The notes: generated by a model not told the origin, from the letters alone. A DNA stretch of 64,000 nucleotides from Bacillus methanolicus PB1 (GCF_000262755.1 NZ_AFEU01000001.1:682001-746000); one strand, 5' to 3'; counted from the stretch's first letter, positions 35,098-45,457 are shown. Program-made: numbers and translations.

Positions 35098-35162
35098 GTC
35101 TACCTGCCTCGCATATTTTTTATATTCTTTCCCCTATTTTGCCAGCTTTCATCAAATTTATC

Positions 35163-35190
35163 CAATAAAAAACCGCCAGGCATTTTCACC
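35163..35190 (-). terminator. Terminator after the 28-residue gene
   Basis: CCGCCAGG pairs imperfectly with CCGGGCGG, flanked by A6 that reads as T6 on the minus strand. Confidence 0.6.
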
Positions 35191-35197
35191 GGGCGGA

Positions 35198-35284
35198 TTA
35201 AGAAACTTTAATAATCGAATAACCGATATAATAACCGAGCACCATAATGCTGGCTATAGCAAGTGTAATTGAAAACTCTTCCAT
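35198..35284 (-). CDS. 28-residue single-helix membrane micro-protein
   Basis: MEEFSITLAIASIMVLGYY followed by IGYSIIKVS: one membrane helix with a small charged tail. CAGGAGG lies 8 bases before the ATG at 35284 and a terminator follows. The frame is open further upstream, but those residues are not convincing. Unknown function. Confidence 0.6.
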   Translation of the reverse strand: MEEFSITLAIASIMVLGYYIGYSIIKVS

Positions 35285-35489
35285 TGTCGATAACCTCCTG
35301 ATATGGTTTCTATGCAAGAATATCACGTAAGGAGGATGAGTAAGTGTGAGAAATCTCACAATATTATGGCAAGAATATGAACATTTAATGAACAAATTAT
35401 TTCATGCGGATTCCTTTTTCTGAATGGCCGAATACTTACCGGCTCCAATATGGCCATGGCTTCCTCGAATTTATTTTTAGACATTCAGT

Positions 35490-36662
35490 TTATTCAAACG
35501 TTCCTTTTACGATTGCTTCTTCATGTTCAACCATCACTTTACCCAACGCAATAACTGTATCAATTCGATAATCTTTCTTTGTTAACAAAACCAAGTCCGC
35601 ATCTTTGCCTTCCTCGATATAGCCCTTTTGCTTGAGCTTTAAAATGTTGGCTGGACTGCTTGTAATAACCTGAATGGCAATTTCAACCGGAATCCCTTCT
35701 TCAAGAATCGCATCACGAACTTCTTTAAACAAAGTCGATACTTTTCCAATTCTCAGTCCGGTCATTTCACCATGCTCATTAAATTCCGGCAAACTTGCCT
35801 GTCCGTCAGAAGTAAATGTGATTTGCGAAATATCCACTCCCGCTTCAAGCATTCGTTTTAATCCTCTGCTGCATTTTATCTCCCCTTCGTCTAAAAAATT
35901 TAGAAAAGAGCTTGTCGTTAAATCCACATACCCCCCTTTTTTTGCATATGCAATTCCCGCTTCGAACAAATGATGATTCCGGTTAATATGAGTAGGATAA
36001 AATTGGCGAATCGGGATTTCTGTTCTTTCAACCACTTCTTCAAGAAGCTTCAGATGATCATAGCTTTCTCCAACATGGACATTGACGATCCCCGCTTTCC
36101 CTGAAAGAAGCCCGCCTATTCTCGCTGCCGAAGCAATCTTCGCCATTTCTTCCACTGTCGGCTGTGAAGAACGGTGATCTGCGATAGCAATTTCTCCGGC
36201 CCCGATAACACGGTCAATCAGAATAATGTCATCTTCAATTTTTCCGGTCAGCGTCTTAACTGGCACTTGGTATGAACCGGTATGGACAAAACAGCTAATA
36301 CCTTCTTCCTCTAATCCGCGGGCTTTGGCGATCAAACTGGCCATTGTCCGTGTCGTTCCATCTGTTCCGATTACCCCGATTAACGTTGTAATTCCAGCCA
36401 GTGTTGCATCCGTCAACATCAGTTCCGGAGTACGGTTTTTGTAGCTTCCTTCGCCACCTCCTCCGATAATATGGACATGAGAATCAATAAATCCCGGGAC
36501 AACAATTTTTCCTTTTGCATTGATAATGTTTATATCTACAAAGCCTGCAGGTTTCTTAATTTTGTCCTTGATAAAGCCAATTTTGCTGCCTATCAGTAAA
36601 ATGTCTTTTTTTCCTAAATATTGGGGAGCATAAATCTCCCCATTTTGGATTAAAGTCAACAC
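35490..36662 (-). CDS. iadA: Beta-aspartyl (isoaspartyl) dipeptidase
   Basis: A 390-residue amidohydrolase, same length as E. coli IadA. GKIVVPGFIDSHVHIIGGGGEG has the HxH metal pair; FVHTGSYQVP, IADHRSSQP, NVHVGESYDHL, FYPTHINRN and TFTSDGQASLP supply the other ligands and the catalytic Asp. It cleaves isoaspartyl dipeptides from damaged proteins or peptides. The start is a GTG at 36662 followed by TTG; GGAAGGGG lies about 11 bases before the GTG. It is a single gene, between two unrelated neighbours. Confidence 0.9.
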   Translation of the reverse strand: MLTLIQNGEIYAPQYLGKKDILLIGSKIGFIKDKIKKPAGFVDINIINAKGKIVVPGFIDSHVHIIGGGGEGSYKNRTPELMLTDATLAGITTLIGVIGTDGTTRTMASLIAKARGLEEEGISCFVHTGSYQVPVKTLTGKIEDDIILIDRVIGAGEIAIADHRSSQPTVEEMAKIASAARIGGLLSGKAGIVNVHVGESYDHLKLLEEVVERTEIPIRQFYPTHINRNHHLFEAGIAYAKKGGYVDLTTSSFLNFLDEGEIKCSRGLKRMLEAGVDISQITFTSDGQASLPEFNEHGEMTGLRIGKVSTLFKEVRDAILEEGIPVEIAIQVITSSPANILKLKQKGYIEEGKDADLVLLTKKDYRIDTVIALGKVMVEHEEAIVKGTFE

Positions 36663-36796
36663 TAATGCTTTATCCCCTTCCGTGTGAAAAATATTAGGAA
36701 GAAGTCGAACTTTTCTTCGTTTATATTCTTACATAATGCAAGTTTCAGTTGCAATTTTTCAAACAAATAATCGATGTTTGTCATTGGTTTCCAAAA

Positions 36797-38848
36797 CTAA
36801 TCATCATTTTTCCCTTTTCTTTTCCACTTTTTCTCCCACTTTTCTTTCTCTTTCTCAACTTTTTCATTCCATTTTTTTGTTTCTTTTTTTATTGATTCTT
36901 CGAGTTCATGAGCTTTCCATTTCCACTCTTCCTGTTTTCTTTTTTCCATATAAGAAGAAATGTGAGGAACATGAAAAGAAGACGTTTCTTTATCCTTCAG
37001 TGCATCTTCCATTATTTCCTTGAAGACAAGAGCTGCTCCTTCACTGCTCGTCGTTGTTAAATAATGGTTTTTATCTGTTTTATCATACCCTACCCAAACA
37101 GCACCAACCAGTTCAGGAGTGTAGCCGACAAACCATTGATCCTTTACCCCGTTAATCCCGTTAATTGGAACTTGGGTTGAACCTGTCTTTCCGGCCACTT
37201 CCCTTCCCGGAATTTGCGCTCCCTTTCCTGTTCCATGTTCCACAACTCCAAGAAGCATTGTTGTCATCATATCAGCAACTGATTTTGTTGTGACTTTCGT
37301 CTTTTTTTTCTTCCATTTAGCTACCGTAATACCATCAGCATCAACAATCTTTGTAATGGCATGGGCTTCAATCCGTTCTCCTTCGTTTGGAAAAACAGAA
37401 AATGCTTCCGCCATCATTAATGGCGAAACCCCTTTTTCCAATCCGCCTAGTGCAAGGCCGAGATTACGGTCACCGTTGTCAAGAGGAATGCCGAACCGCT
37501 CAACTGCATTTATACCTTTCTCGATTCCGATCTCATTTAACAGCCATACTGCCGGAACGTTTAAGGAGTCTTTCACAGCATCATACATAGGGACCATTCC
37601 CTTATATTGATGATTGTAATTAGAAGGTTCATAATCTCCGAATGACATTTTTTCATCCTTCAATTCATCTTCAGGCTTCCATCCTTCTTCGAGGGCAGGT
37701 GTGTAAACCGCAAGCGGCTTCATAGTTGATCCCGGCTGTGCCCTCAGCTGGGTTGCCCGGTTATAGCCTCGGAAAACATGTTCTCCTCTTCCCCCGACAA
37801 GTGCACGAACCGCATCTGTTTGTGGATCCAATAATACAGCACCGCTTTGCACAATCTGATCCGCAGTTCCTTCCGGAAAAAGCTCATCGTTTTCATAGAC
37901 GGCTTCTATTGCTGATTGCATATCAGGATCAAGCTCTGTGTATATATGATATCCACCGGTCAACAATTCATCCTGAGTCAGACCATATTCCTGAATGGCT
38001 TCTTCAATAACATGATCCACATAGTAAGGATACTTGCCGCGAAACGGGTCTCCACCTTTGTCATCGAGAACAAGTTTTTCATTTACTGCTTTGTCATATT
38101 CCGCATCAGAAATAAATTCATACTTTCTCATTTGCTCAAGAACAATATTTCGGCGTTCAATCGCTTTTTCATAGTCTGCATACGGATTTATTGCAGAAGG
38201 AGCTTTGATAAGACCGGCAAGCATGGCGGATTCACTAAGTGTTAAATCTTTTACTTCCTTGCCGAAATATTTAAGTGCAGCGCGTTTAATGCCCCAAGCA
38301 CCTTCACCGAAATAGATTTCGTTTAAATAAATTTCAAGAATTTCCTTTTTTGTATATTCTTTTTCAATTTCTCGCGCAAGAAAAAGCTCCTCTATCTTCC
38401 GCTTATACGTCTTTTCCGGTGAAAGCAATGCATTTTTCGTAAGCTGCTGAGTAATTGTACTGCCCCCTTCAACTACTTCCCCGGCTTTAAAATTCCGAAA
38501 AAAAGCCCGGACTATACCTACTAGATCAATCCCGTTATGTTCATAAAAACGGTGGTCTTCGATTGCTACAACAGCGTTTTTCATATGGTCCGGCACCAGT
38601 TCAATTGGAACTGCCTCATTTTTGTTTGCCGAAATTTTACTGGCAACCTTACCGCTCTGATCGTAAATTATTGTTGATTGTGCCAAACCAGCTTTCAAAG
38701 AACGAATATCTGCATTTTTTGAAAAATAATAAAAAAAGCTTAAAACACCAAGAAACAATATTAACAGACTTAAAACAACAATTTGAGTCATATGTTTTTG
38801 TTTCCATAATTTTGAAAAAGAAGTCAAGACAGAGTGAAGTTTGTTCAT
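36797..38848 (-). CDS. Class A penicillin-binding protein (PbpF/PbpG type)
   Basis: A 683-residue bifunctional peptidoglycan synthase: N-terminal membrane helix ([20 protein letters not shown]), a GT51 glycosyltransferase ([35 protein letters not shown]), then a transpeptidase with the active Ser in QPGSTMKPL (about residue 374), SLNVP and AGKTGSTQ. The C-terminal tail is a highly charged Lys/Glu/Trp helix. It strongly resembles the second PBP at 59168. B. subtilis PbpF and PbpG are sporulation-expressed class A PBPs of this length; which one this is cannot be told. The ATG at 38848 is favoured over 38860. Confidence 0.9.
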   Translation of the reverse strand: MNKLHSVLTSFSKLWKQKHMTQIVVLSLLILFLGVLSFFYYFSKNADIRSLKAGLAQSTIIYDQSGKVASKISANKNEAVPIELVPDHMKNAVVAIEDHRFYEHNGIDLVGIVRAFFRNFKAGEVVEGGSTITQQLTKNALLSPEKTYKRKIEELFLAREIEKEYTKKEILEIYLNEIYFGEGAWGIKRAALKYFGKEVKDLTLSESAMLAGLIKAPSAINPYADYEKAIERRNIVLEQMRKYEFISDAEYDKAVNEKLVLDDKGGDPFRGKYPYYVDHVIEEAIQEYGLTQDELLTGGYHIYTELDPDMQSAIEAVYENDELFPEGTADQIVQSGAVLLDPQTDAVRALVGGRGEHVFRGYNRATQLRAQPGSTMKPLAVYTPALEEGWKPEDELKDEKMSFGDYEPSNYNHQYKGMVPMYDAVKDSLNVPAVWLLNEIGIEKGINAVERFGIPLDNGDRNLGLALGGLEKGVSPLMMAEAFSVFPNEGERIEAHAITKIVDADGITVAKWKKKKTKVTTKSVADMMTTMLLGVVEHGTGKGAQIPGREVAGKTGSTQVPINGINGVKDQWFVGYTPELVGAVWVGYDKTDKNHYLTTTSSEGAALVFKEIMEDALKDKETSSFHVPHISSYMEKRKQEEWKWKAHELEESIKKETKKWNEKVEKEKEKWEKKWKRKGKNDD

Positions 38849-39105
38849 GTAATACCACAACCTTTAAAATATTCATCTCTATTAATTTAATAGATTAAGA
38901 TAGTAACTTTTACCCTCAATAATTGGTATTTATGCCAAAATTTACTTAAAAGGAACAAATTAATCAAATAAATATTTTTTTACCTTAAGAAAATTATTTA
39001 AACAAGTACAATAGAACTGCTTTTATCCGACATTGTTTCTATAGACCCACATGCCTGTCTTTTGATATGGTTTAAATTGCTCAAATGATTCATTGGAGGA
39101 TTGTC

Positions 39106-39981
39106 ATGGAACGGAACGACCAATTAAGTTTAGGTGAAAAAGGCGCCTGGTTAAGCATTATTGCATATATCATTCTCGCGTCCATCAAATTGTTGATTGC
39201 AAAATTCGGCCACTCCGAAGGGCTTTGGGCTGACGGCTTAAACAATTTTACTGATGTAATCGCTTCTGCAGCTGTATTAATAGGACTAAAAATTTCAAGA
39301 AAACCTGCTGATCATAATCATTTATACGGGCATTCACGGGCGGAATCAGTCGCGTCTTTAGTGGCTGCTTTTATTATGATCTCTGTTGGAATTCAAGTTC
39401 TCATTAGGGGAATTCAAAATTTTTTCACAGATGATCTTGAAACCCCGGATTGGCTGACCGCATGGACTGCCTTAGGCAGTGCCTTGGCCATGTATGTCGT
39501 TTATCGATACAACTTAAAGCTTGGAGAAAAAATCAACAGTTCCTCTATCAAAGCAGTTGCTTATGATAACCGTTCTGATGCATTAGTCAGCCTCGGGGCA
39601 TTTATAGGAATAGCTGGAACAAAATTTGGAATTGCCCTTCTTGATGTTTTAACTGCTCTTGCTGTCGGGGTTCTTATTTGCAAAACAGCAGCGGAGATTT
39701 TCTCTGATGCATCCTACTCATTAACAGATGGATTTAACCAGGAATTGCTCGAACAGATTGAAGCAACTATTCGTAAAACACCGGGAGTAGAGTCGATTAA
39801 AGAAGTGAAAGCACGGATGAATGGTAACCAGGTTTTAGTAGAAGCTACGGTTCTGGTAAAACCTTCTCTAAATGTTGTAGAAAGCCATAACATTACTGAA
39901 AATATTGAAAAAAATCTCTTGCAAATGCACATGATTGAAAATGCAACCATCCATATAGAACCGCTTCTGAATGGAGATTAA
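39106..39981 (+). CDS. Cation diffusion facilitator (MneP/MneS-like)
   Basis: A 291-residue CDF transporter with six predicted helices. Metal sites: GLWADGLNNFTDVIAS in helix 2 and AYDNRSDALVSLGA in helix 5; the cytoplasmic C-terminal domain ends in HIEPLL. Length and layout match the manganese exporters MneP (290) and MneS (297) of B. subtilis. Substrate by homology is Mn, but Zn or Fe cannot be excluded. The ATG at 39106 follows TTGGAGGA; an in-frame upstream ATG at 39085 lies before it. A palindromic repeat follows the stop. Confidence 0.88.
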   Translation: MERNDQLSLGEKGAWLSIIAYIILASIKLLIAKFGHSEGLWADGLNNFTDVIASAAVLIGLKISRKPADHNHLYGHSRAESVASLVAAFIMISVGIQVLIRGIQNFFTDDLETPDWLTAWTALGSALAMYVVYRYNLKLGEKINSSSIKAVAYDNRSDALVSLGAFIGIAGTKFGIALLDVLTALAVGVLICKTAAEIFSDASYSLTDGFNQELLEQIEATIRKTPGVESIKEVKARMNGNQVLVEATVLVKPSLNVVESHNITENIEKNLLQMHMIENATIHIEPLLNGD

Positions 39982-39982
39982 A

Positions 39983-40102
39983 GGGGCTGATTCATAAGGG
40001 TCAAGGGTCTGAATACCTCCGGAAATGACAATTTTAGAATTGTTTTTTCTGAGTTTGTCTATATATTGTAATTGGAGGGATCTGACCCTTTTATTCAGTT
40101 CA
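39983..40102. repeat. REP/MITE-like palindrome, copy 7 (long form)
   Basis: AGGGGCTGATTCATAAGGGT starts one base after the CDF stop. Then GGGTCTGAATACCTCC, TCTATATATTGTAATTGG and AGGGATCTGACCCTTTTATT. The left part has a small duplication of AAGGGT. Confidence 0.82.
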
Positions 40103-40247
40103 AAAATTACCATTAATTGCTAAAAATTTGTGTAAATCTCGATTTTTCGCCATTATTCCTCATGATTATGCAAAATATGATAAAGGAATTTGCTGCTTCC
40201 TATCGAATACTAATCTTACACAAAATAAAGTGGAACAGGAGGAAAAA

Positions 40248-41384
40248 ATGTTAGCCACTACAAAAAAGAGATTAGCAGACTTATTGGAAAGTAATAAAAA
40301 GGTTATGTTAGATGAATGGGAAAAAATGATAATGGAATCTGATAAAGACCCATTTAAGGACCACATTAAACAAAATGGGGAAGCGATTTTTAATATCGTA
40401 TTAAGTGTCTTTACAAGATCTGAAGAAGAACTGGAAACATATATAAAAAAATTGGCATATGTAGTCGGAGATGAAAGGGTTAAAGCAGATATTAATATTG
40501 GTGAATTTGTATATAATGTTAATATAGGAAGATCAATTATTAATAAATATCTGTATAAAATGGATATGGACTGGACAGAACTCCAAATGTCAATTGATAA
40601 CATTAACTATTGCTTCGATAAATTCCTTTACTATACAGTTTCTTACTACACAGAAGCAAAAAATAAAATTATCGAAGAGAAATCGAAGTTTATCGATTCC
40701 ACCCATAAAGACAGACTTACCCTTCTCGGCCAGATGACTTCAAGCTTTATTCATGAATTCCGCAACCCGTTAACATCAATCCAAGGTTTCATTCAATTAT
40801 TAAAAGCAGATTATCCTTCAATGAACTATTTAGACATTATCTCGAATGAATTAGAACAATTAAATTTTCGTATTTCCCAGTTTCTTCTACTATCAAAAAA
40901 AGAACTGATTGGTAAAGAGAAAAATATTTTTTCCTTAAAATCGTTAGTTGATGAAGTGCTTACTTTTTTATATCCTAGTATTTTGGATTGTAAAGTCAGA
41001 ATTATTAAGGTCGTTGATGATATTAAACTTTATGGGTATTCTGATGAAATCCGCCAGGTTCTGATTAACATTGTTTTTAATGCCATCGATGTCCTCAGCC
41101 AATATCGCAGTGACCCGCTAATTGAAATAAAAGGGGATTTTACAAATGAAAAAAAAGAATTTATCAAACTCGAAATCGCTAATAACGGCCCGATGATCCC
41201 AAAAGAATTGTTGCAAACGATATTCGAACCGTTTGTAACGACGAAAAAACTTGGAACAGGCCTTGGACTTTTTGTTTGCAAAGAAATTATTGAAAAACAT
41301 AAAGGAACTTTATCTTGTGAATCAAATAAAGAGAAAACAGTATTCACCATAATCTTGCCTTCCGCAGAAACCACACACATTTAA
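40248..41384 (+). CDS. Sensor histidine kinase, cytosolic, HisK_N/RsbRD-like sensor
   Basis: A 378-residue kinase without membrane helices. Residues 1-145 are a helical sensor (RLADLLESNKKVMLDEWEKM, later FYVN-type FVYNVNIGRSIINKYL) like the N-domain of several Bacillus sporulation kinases. The phosphoacceptor is His 169 in SSFIHEFRNPLTSIQGF. The ATPase has EIRQVLINIVFNAIDVL (N box), IFEPFVTTKKLGTGLGL (F and G1) and a final IILPSAE. No response regulator is adjacent, so it may feed the Spo0 phosphorelay. The ATG at 40248 follows AGGAGG. It lies 14 bases before the acetyltransferase gene. Confidence 0.88.
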   Translation: MLATTKKRLADLLESNKKVMLDEWEKMIMESDKDPFKDHIKQNGEAIFNIVLSVFTRSEEELETYIKKLAYVVGDERVKADINIGEFVYNVNIGRSIINKYLYKMDMDWTELQMSIDNINYCFDKFLYYTVSYYTEAKNKIIEEKSKFIDSTHKDRLTLLGQMTSSFIHEFRNPLTSIQGFIQLLKADYPSMNYLDIISNELEQLNFRISQFLLLSKKELIGKEKNIFSLKSLVDEVLTFLYPSILDCKVRIIKVVDDIKLYGYSDEIRQVLINIVFNAIDVLSQYRSDPLIEIKGDFTNEKKEFIKLEIANNGPMIPKELLQTIFEPFVTTKKLGTGLGLFVCKEIIEKHKGTLSCESNKEKTVFTIILPSAETTHI

Positions 41385-41398
41385 AAGGGGAAAAAAGA

Positions 41399-41944
41399 AT
41401 GTTTACCTTAAAAGCAGATGAAGAAGTTGAACTTCAGTTGTTTCAGCCCCATCATGCCAACGAGCTGTTCAACCTCGTTGATTCAAATCGCATTCATTTA
41501 AGGGAATGGCTTCCTTGGGTTGACGGCATCTATTCATCTTCGCAGTACGTTACGATTATTTCCATATGGCTGAAACAATTTGCAGACAACAATGGCTTTA
41601 ACACAGGCATCCTCTATAAAGGAAAATTAGTCGGATCGATCGGATTTCATCATATTGATTGGAATAACAGACAAACGAGCATCGGCTACTGGCTTGCTAG
41701 AGAAGCTGAAGGACATGGAATTATGACAAGAGCGGTTCAAGCACTTATTAACTATGCATTCTTTGACATCGGGCTAAACCGAATTGAAATCCGCTGCGGC
41801 AAAAGAAATTTTAAAAGTCGTGCCATCCCGGAACGGCTTGGCTTTGTTCAGGAAGGCATTGTCCGTGACGGTGAGTTTCTCTATGACCACTACCATGACC
41901 TGGTCATCTACGGTCTTTTGGCTAGAGAGTGGAAAAAATATTGA
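41399..41944 (+). CDS. GNAT acetyltransferase, RimL/YdaF type
   Basis: A 181-residue protein close to B. subtilis YdaF (183): MFTLKADEEVELQLFQPHHA, LREWLPWVD, IGYWLAREAEGHGIMTRAV (acetyl-CoA pyrophosphate loop), NRIEIRCGKRNFKSRAIPE and ERLGFVQEGIVRDGEF. The family acetylates protein N-termini or polyamine-like substrates. AAAAGGGG precedes the ATG, 14 bases after the kinase, so the two may be co-transcribed. Confidence 0.88.
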   Translation: MFTLKADEEVELQLFQPHHANELFNLVDSNRIHLREWLPWVDGIYSSSQYVTIISIWLKQFADNNGFNTGILYKGKLVGSIGFHHIDWNNRQTSIGYWLAREAEGHGIMTRAVQALINYAFFDIGLNRIEIRCGKRNFKSRAIPERLGFVQEGIVRDGEFLYDHYHDLVIYGLLAREWKKY

Positions 41945-42067
41945 AAAGCTGTCTGAAATGGCAGCTTTTTTTGTATCATTTTCGCCTGGAAACTTAAATA
42001 CGATTAGAACGGGATAAATATGGGAAAAGTACAGATATCAAAATTGTCGAAAAGGGGGGTGAACGCC

Positions 42068-42097
42068 TTGCGAAATTGTGAGGCTCGTACATGTTAG
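42068..42097 (+). promoter_or_regulatory. Upstream ORF with strong ribosome site overlapping the CNNM gene start
   Basis: GGGGGGTGA lies 6 bases before a TTG that opens a nine-codon frame (MRNCEARTC). Its stop TAG (42095-42097) overlaps the start region of the transporter at 42091. It could couple translation or act as a regulatory leader. Confidence 0.4.
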
Positions 42098-43395
42098 GAG
42101 TTAATTTATTATTAGTTGCTTTCTTGATCGCATTGACTGCTTTTTTTGTTGCATCGGAATTTGCAATCGTAAAAGTTCGTACATCCAGAATTGATCAGCT
42201 GATTCTGGAGGGAAATAAAAAAGCTGAAGCAGCCAAAAAGGTTATTTCAAATGTAGACGGCTATTTATCAGCATGCCAGCTTGGTATTACGATTACTGCA
42301 CTTGGTCTCGGGTGGCTCGGAGAACCGACAGTGGAAAGAATTCTACACCCGTTCTTCGAAAAATTAGGGATTCAAGAATCAATTAACCAAATCCTTTCAT
42401 TTTTGATTGCATTTTCTTTGATTACATTTCTTCATGTTGTAATCGGAGAATTGGCACCAAAAACGATTGCAATCCATAAAGCAGAAAGCATCACCCTTTC
42501 ATTGGCTGCAACCCTGATTTCGTTCTATAAAGTGATGTATCCGTTTATTTGGGCATTAAATAATTCAGCAAGATTTGTCGCCGGCTTTTTTGGGTTGAAA
42601 CCAGTTTCAGAGCATGAAATTGCCCTTTCTGAAGAAGAACTTCGCATCATTCTTTCAGAGAGCCTTAAAAGCGGTGAAATTAACCAGTCCGAATATAGAT
42701 ATGTCAACAAAATCTTTGAATTCGATAATCGCGTTGCAAAAGAAATAATGGTGCCAAGGACGGAAATCATCAGCTTTCCTGAGGATGCAACCATCGAGGA
42801 AATATTAACGGTTGTCAAAGAGGAAAAATTTACCCGCTATCCGGTTACAACCGACGGCGACAAAGATAATATTATAGGGATTATTAACATAAAAGAAATT
42901 CTAACAGACTGTATACAAAAGAAATGTGAAGGGGAATATCCCTTGCGCCCCTATATAAAACCTGTGATACGGGTTATTGAAACGATCCCCATCCATGATC
43001 TTCTTGTCAAAATGCAGCGAGAAAGATCACATATGGCAATACTTTTTGATGAATATGGAGGAACAGCAGGATTAGTTACGGTTGAAGATATCCTTGAAGA
43101 AATTGTAGGAGAGATAAGGGATGAATTTGACACAGACGAGGTCCCTCTTATTCGTAAAACCGAAAATGGTTATATTCTTGATGCCAAGCTCTTGATTTCG
43201 GAGGTGAATGATCTCCTTGGCACTTCTTTGGAAGAAGAGGAAGTCGACACGATTGGCGGATGGTTCCTGACACAAAAATTTGACGTGCAAGAAGGAGATG
43301 TTCTTGAACGGGAAGATCATTTATTTAAAATTAAAGAAATAGAAGGACATCACATTTTATATATAGAAGTATGTAAAAAACAAATTAATAGGTAA
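42091..43395 (+). CDS. CNNM/CorC-type transporter with CBS domains (MpfA-like), copy 1
   Basis: A 434-residue protein: a DUF21/CNNM membrane domain (residues 1-195; [51 protein letters not shown]), a pair of CBS domains (about 205-335; [34 protein letters not shown]) and a C-terminal CorC_HlyC domain ([10 protein letters not shown]). B. subtilis relatives include MpfA (YhdP), a magnesium exporter. It is a close paralog of the gene at 44068, with a MerR-type regulator between. The first codon ATG follows GTGAGG. Confidence 0.88.
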   Translation: MLGVNLLLVAFLIALTAFFVASEFAIVKVRTSRIDQLILEGNKKAEAAKKVISNVDGYLSACQLGITITALGLGWLGEPTVERILHPFFEKLGIQESINQILSFLIAFSLITFLHVVIGELAPKTIAIHKAESITLSLAATLISFYKVMYPFIWALNNSARFVAGFFGLKPVSEHEIALSEEELRIILSESLKSGEINQSEYRYVNKIFEFDNRVAKEIMVPRTEIISFPEDATIEEILTVVKEEKFTRYPVTTDGDKDNIIGIINIKEILTDCIQKKCEGEYPLRPYIKPVIRVIETIPIHDLLVKMQRERSHMAILFDEYGGTAGLVTVEDILEEIVGEIRDEFDTDEVPLIRKTENGYILDAKLLISEVNDLLGTSLEEEEVDTIGGWFLTQKFDVQEGDVLEREDHLFKIKEIEGHHILYIEVCKKQINR

Positions 43396-43525
43396 AAAAT
43401 ATCGGCGGCAAAATCTTGCTGCCCTTTCACACAATAATGATTATAAGAAAATTTATAAATAAATTTATTATTTGCGGTCTCCAGTCATAGAATAGTATAA
43501 CAACATTTTAACTCAACTGTAACGT

Positions 43526-43554
43526 TTGACTGTACGGTTTAAAAATTTTATAAT
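43526..43554 (+). promoter_or_regulatory. SigA-type promoter of the MerR-like gene
   Basis: TTGACT (43526-43531), a 17-base spacer, then TATAAT (43549-43554). The start of transcription would be about 20-25 bases before the ribosome site of the MerR-type gene. Confidence 0.75.
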
Positions 43555-43586
43555 TATTGTAAATTTAACTAATCAGAGGTGATATG

Positions 43587-44005
43587 ATGGGGCTGTCTAT
43601 CGTATCGGCGAGTTAGCAAATTTGTCCGGAGTTTCAAAAAGAACAATAGATTATTATACAAGCCTAGGCCTGCTTAAAGCTGACCGCTCTAAATCAAACT
43701 ATCGGATCTATTCTGAAGAAGCTTTGCATGATCTTAAATTTATTGAAGAGTGCAAAACAATGCACTTTCCACTTGAAGAGATTAAAAGAAAACTTGAAAT
43801 CAAAAAATCGAAACAAATTCGGGAGTCAGAAGTTGAAAAGCATGTAAGTAACGTAACCAACCAAATGAAACAGCTGCACAATGAATTGGCTGTTATTTTG
43901 CCGCTCATTGAAAAACTTGATGGACCGCAAAAAGAAGATTTGGCAAATCAACTTTCCAGAGAAGGTTCGGCCTTGATGCAGTCGCTTTTGGTTCTGACGA
44001 GTTAA
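43587..44005 (+). CDS. MerR-family regulator, N-terminal frame apparently one base short
   Basis: The continuous frame gives VYRIGELANLSGVSKRTIDY then YTSLGLLKADRSKSNYRIYS, a MerR winged helix, then a dimerisation helix (QIRESEVEKHVSNVTNQMKQ). In that frame no start codon exists before a TTG at 43622, which would cut off the first helix. A good AGAGGTGAT site and ATGATG at 43584-43589 lie in another frame. One more G in the G4 run 43589-43592 would yield a normal 139-residue product starting MGAVYRIGEL. It lies between two CNNM transporters and may control them. The ligand is unknown. Confidence 0.7.
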
Positions 44006-44020
44006 TTTTTTTTTAAAAAA

Positions 44021-44057
44021 TTGGGAGGTGACTCCTTACTCGTTTTTTACGAGCTAA
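44021..44057 (+). promoter_or_regulatory. Leader with strong ribosome-like site and hairpin before CNNM copy 2
   Basis: GGGAGGTGA is followed by a CTCG / CGAG hairpin around T6A, and only then, 38-40 bases on, by the real start with its own weaker AAGGGA site. A nine-codon GTG frame ends at 44057. It parallels the leader of copy 1. Confidence 0.35.
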
Positions 44058-44067
44058 GGGAATTTAT

Positions 44068-45417
44068 TTGGACATATTTAACTTGGTTTTAATAGCCATT
44101 TTAATTGCTTTGACGGCATTTTTTGTCGCATCGGAGTTTGCCATAATAAGAGTGCGAAGTTCAAGAATCGATCAATTGATTGAAGAAGGCAACAAAAGCG
44201 CTGTTGCTGTTAAACAAGTAATCTCAAGCCTTGATGAATATTTATCTGCCTGCCAACTCGGAATTACCATTACTTCATTAGGACTTGGGTGGATCGGAGA
44301 ACAGACAATCGAAACGATCCTGCACCCGTTGTTCAATCAATTAAATCTGCCAAGTTCCCTATCGCATATACTATCATTTGGAATAGCATTCGCCTTCATT
44401 ACCTTCTTGCACGTTGTCGTTGGTGAGTTGGCACCGAAAACGTTCGCGATTCAAAAGGCAGAAGTTGTAAGTTTAATTGCAGCCAGACCGCTTATCTGGT
44501 TTTATAAATTGCTGTATCCGTTTATTTGGACATTAAACGGTTCTGCTCGTCTTGTAACAAACATATTCGGACTAAAGCCTGCTTCCGAGCATGAGCTGGT
44601 TCACTCAGAGGAAGAACTTCGAATTATTTTGTCCGAAAGCTATAAGAGTGGCGAAATTAACCAATCAGAGTTTAAGTATGTAAACAAGATATTTGAATTT
44701 GACAACCGGATCGCAAAAGAAATCATGGTCCCAAGAACAGAGATTGTATCTCTTTCAAAAGATGATACTCTTGAATCTTTTTTGCAGATTGCCAAAAAAG
44801 AAAAATTCACCCGATACCCCATTATCGATGGAGATAAAGACCATATTATCGGGCTTGTAAACATTAAAGAACTGATGACGGATCTTATCGAAATGCAAGA
44901 AATCGGAACGAAAACGCTTGAATCGTATATCCGACCAATAATTCGCGTGATTGATACAATACCCATTCACGACCTGCTCGTTAAGATGCAAAAAGAACGT
45001 ATTCATATGGCAATCTTAATGGATGAATACGGTGGAACCTCTGGACTAGTAACGGTTGAAGACATTCTCGAAGAAATTGTTGGTGAAATTCGGGATGAGT
45101 TTGACATGGATGAAGTTCCAATGGTGCGCAAAATTAAAGACGGTCATTACATTATTGATTCAAAAGTGCTCGTCAGTGAGGTTAACGATCTGTTAGGTAT
45201 TGAGATTGATGACGAAGATGTTGATACAATCGGCGGCTGGGTTCTGACCGAAAATTATGAAGCCAAAGAAGGAGACATCATTAGCTTGGAGTCTTATGAT
45301 TTCAAAATTCTCGAAATGGAAGACCACCATATAAAATATATTGAAGTGACAAAAAATTATAACGAAGAACAGAAGCTTCAGTCTATTCCGTTAGCAGAAT
45401 CAGAAGTAGTATCTTAA
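44068..45417 (+). CDS. CNNM/CorC-type transporter with CBS domains (MpfA-like), copy 2
   Basis: A 449-residue paralog of the gene at 42091, with the same order of domains: CNNM membrane part ([33 protein letters not shown]), CBS pair ([34 protein letters not shown]) and CorC_HlyC end (DTIGGWVLTENYEA), plus a 15-residue extra tail. The start is TTG at 44068, with AAGGGA at 7 bases. The two copies flank the regulator, so a local duplication is likely. Confidence 0.87.
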   Translation: MDIFNLVLIAILIALTAFFVASEFAIIRVRSSRIDQLIEEGNKSAVAVKQVISSLDEYLSACQLGITITSLGLGWIGEQTIETILHPLFNQLNLPSSLSHILSFGIAFAFITFLHVVVGELAPKTFAIQKAEVVSLIAARPLIWFYKLLYPFIWTLNGSARLVTNIFGLKPASEHELVHSEEELRIILSESYKSGEINQSEFKYVNKIFEFDNRIAKEIMVPRTEIVSLSKDDTLESFLQIAKKEKFTRYPIIDGDKDHIIGLVNIKELMTDLIEMQEIGTKTLESYIRPIIRVIDTIPIHDLLVKMQKERIHMAILMDEYGGTSGLVTVEDILEEIVGEIRDEFDMDEVPMVRKIKDGHYIIDSKVLVSEVNDLLGIEIDDEDVDTIGGWVLTENYEAKEGDIISLESYDFKILEMEDHHIKYIEVTKNYNEEQKLQSIPLAESEVVS

Positions 45418-45457
45418 TAGACTGACCCTTTCGTTTTTCGAAAATTCCAGTTAAAAA

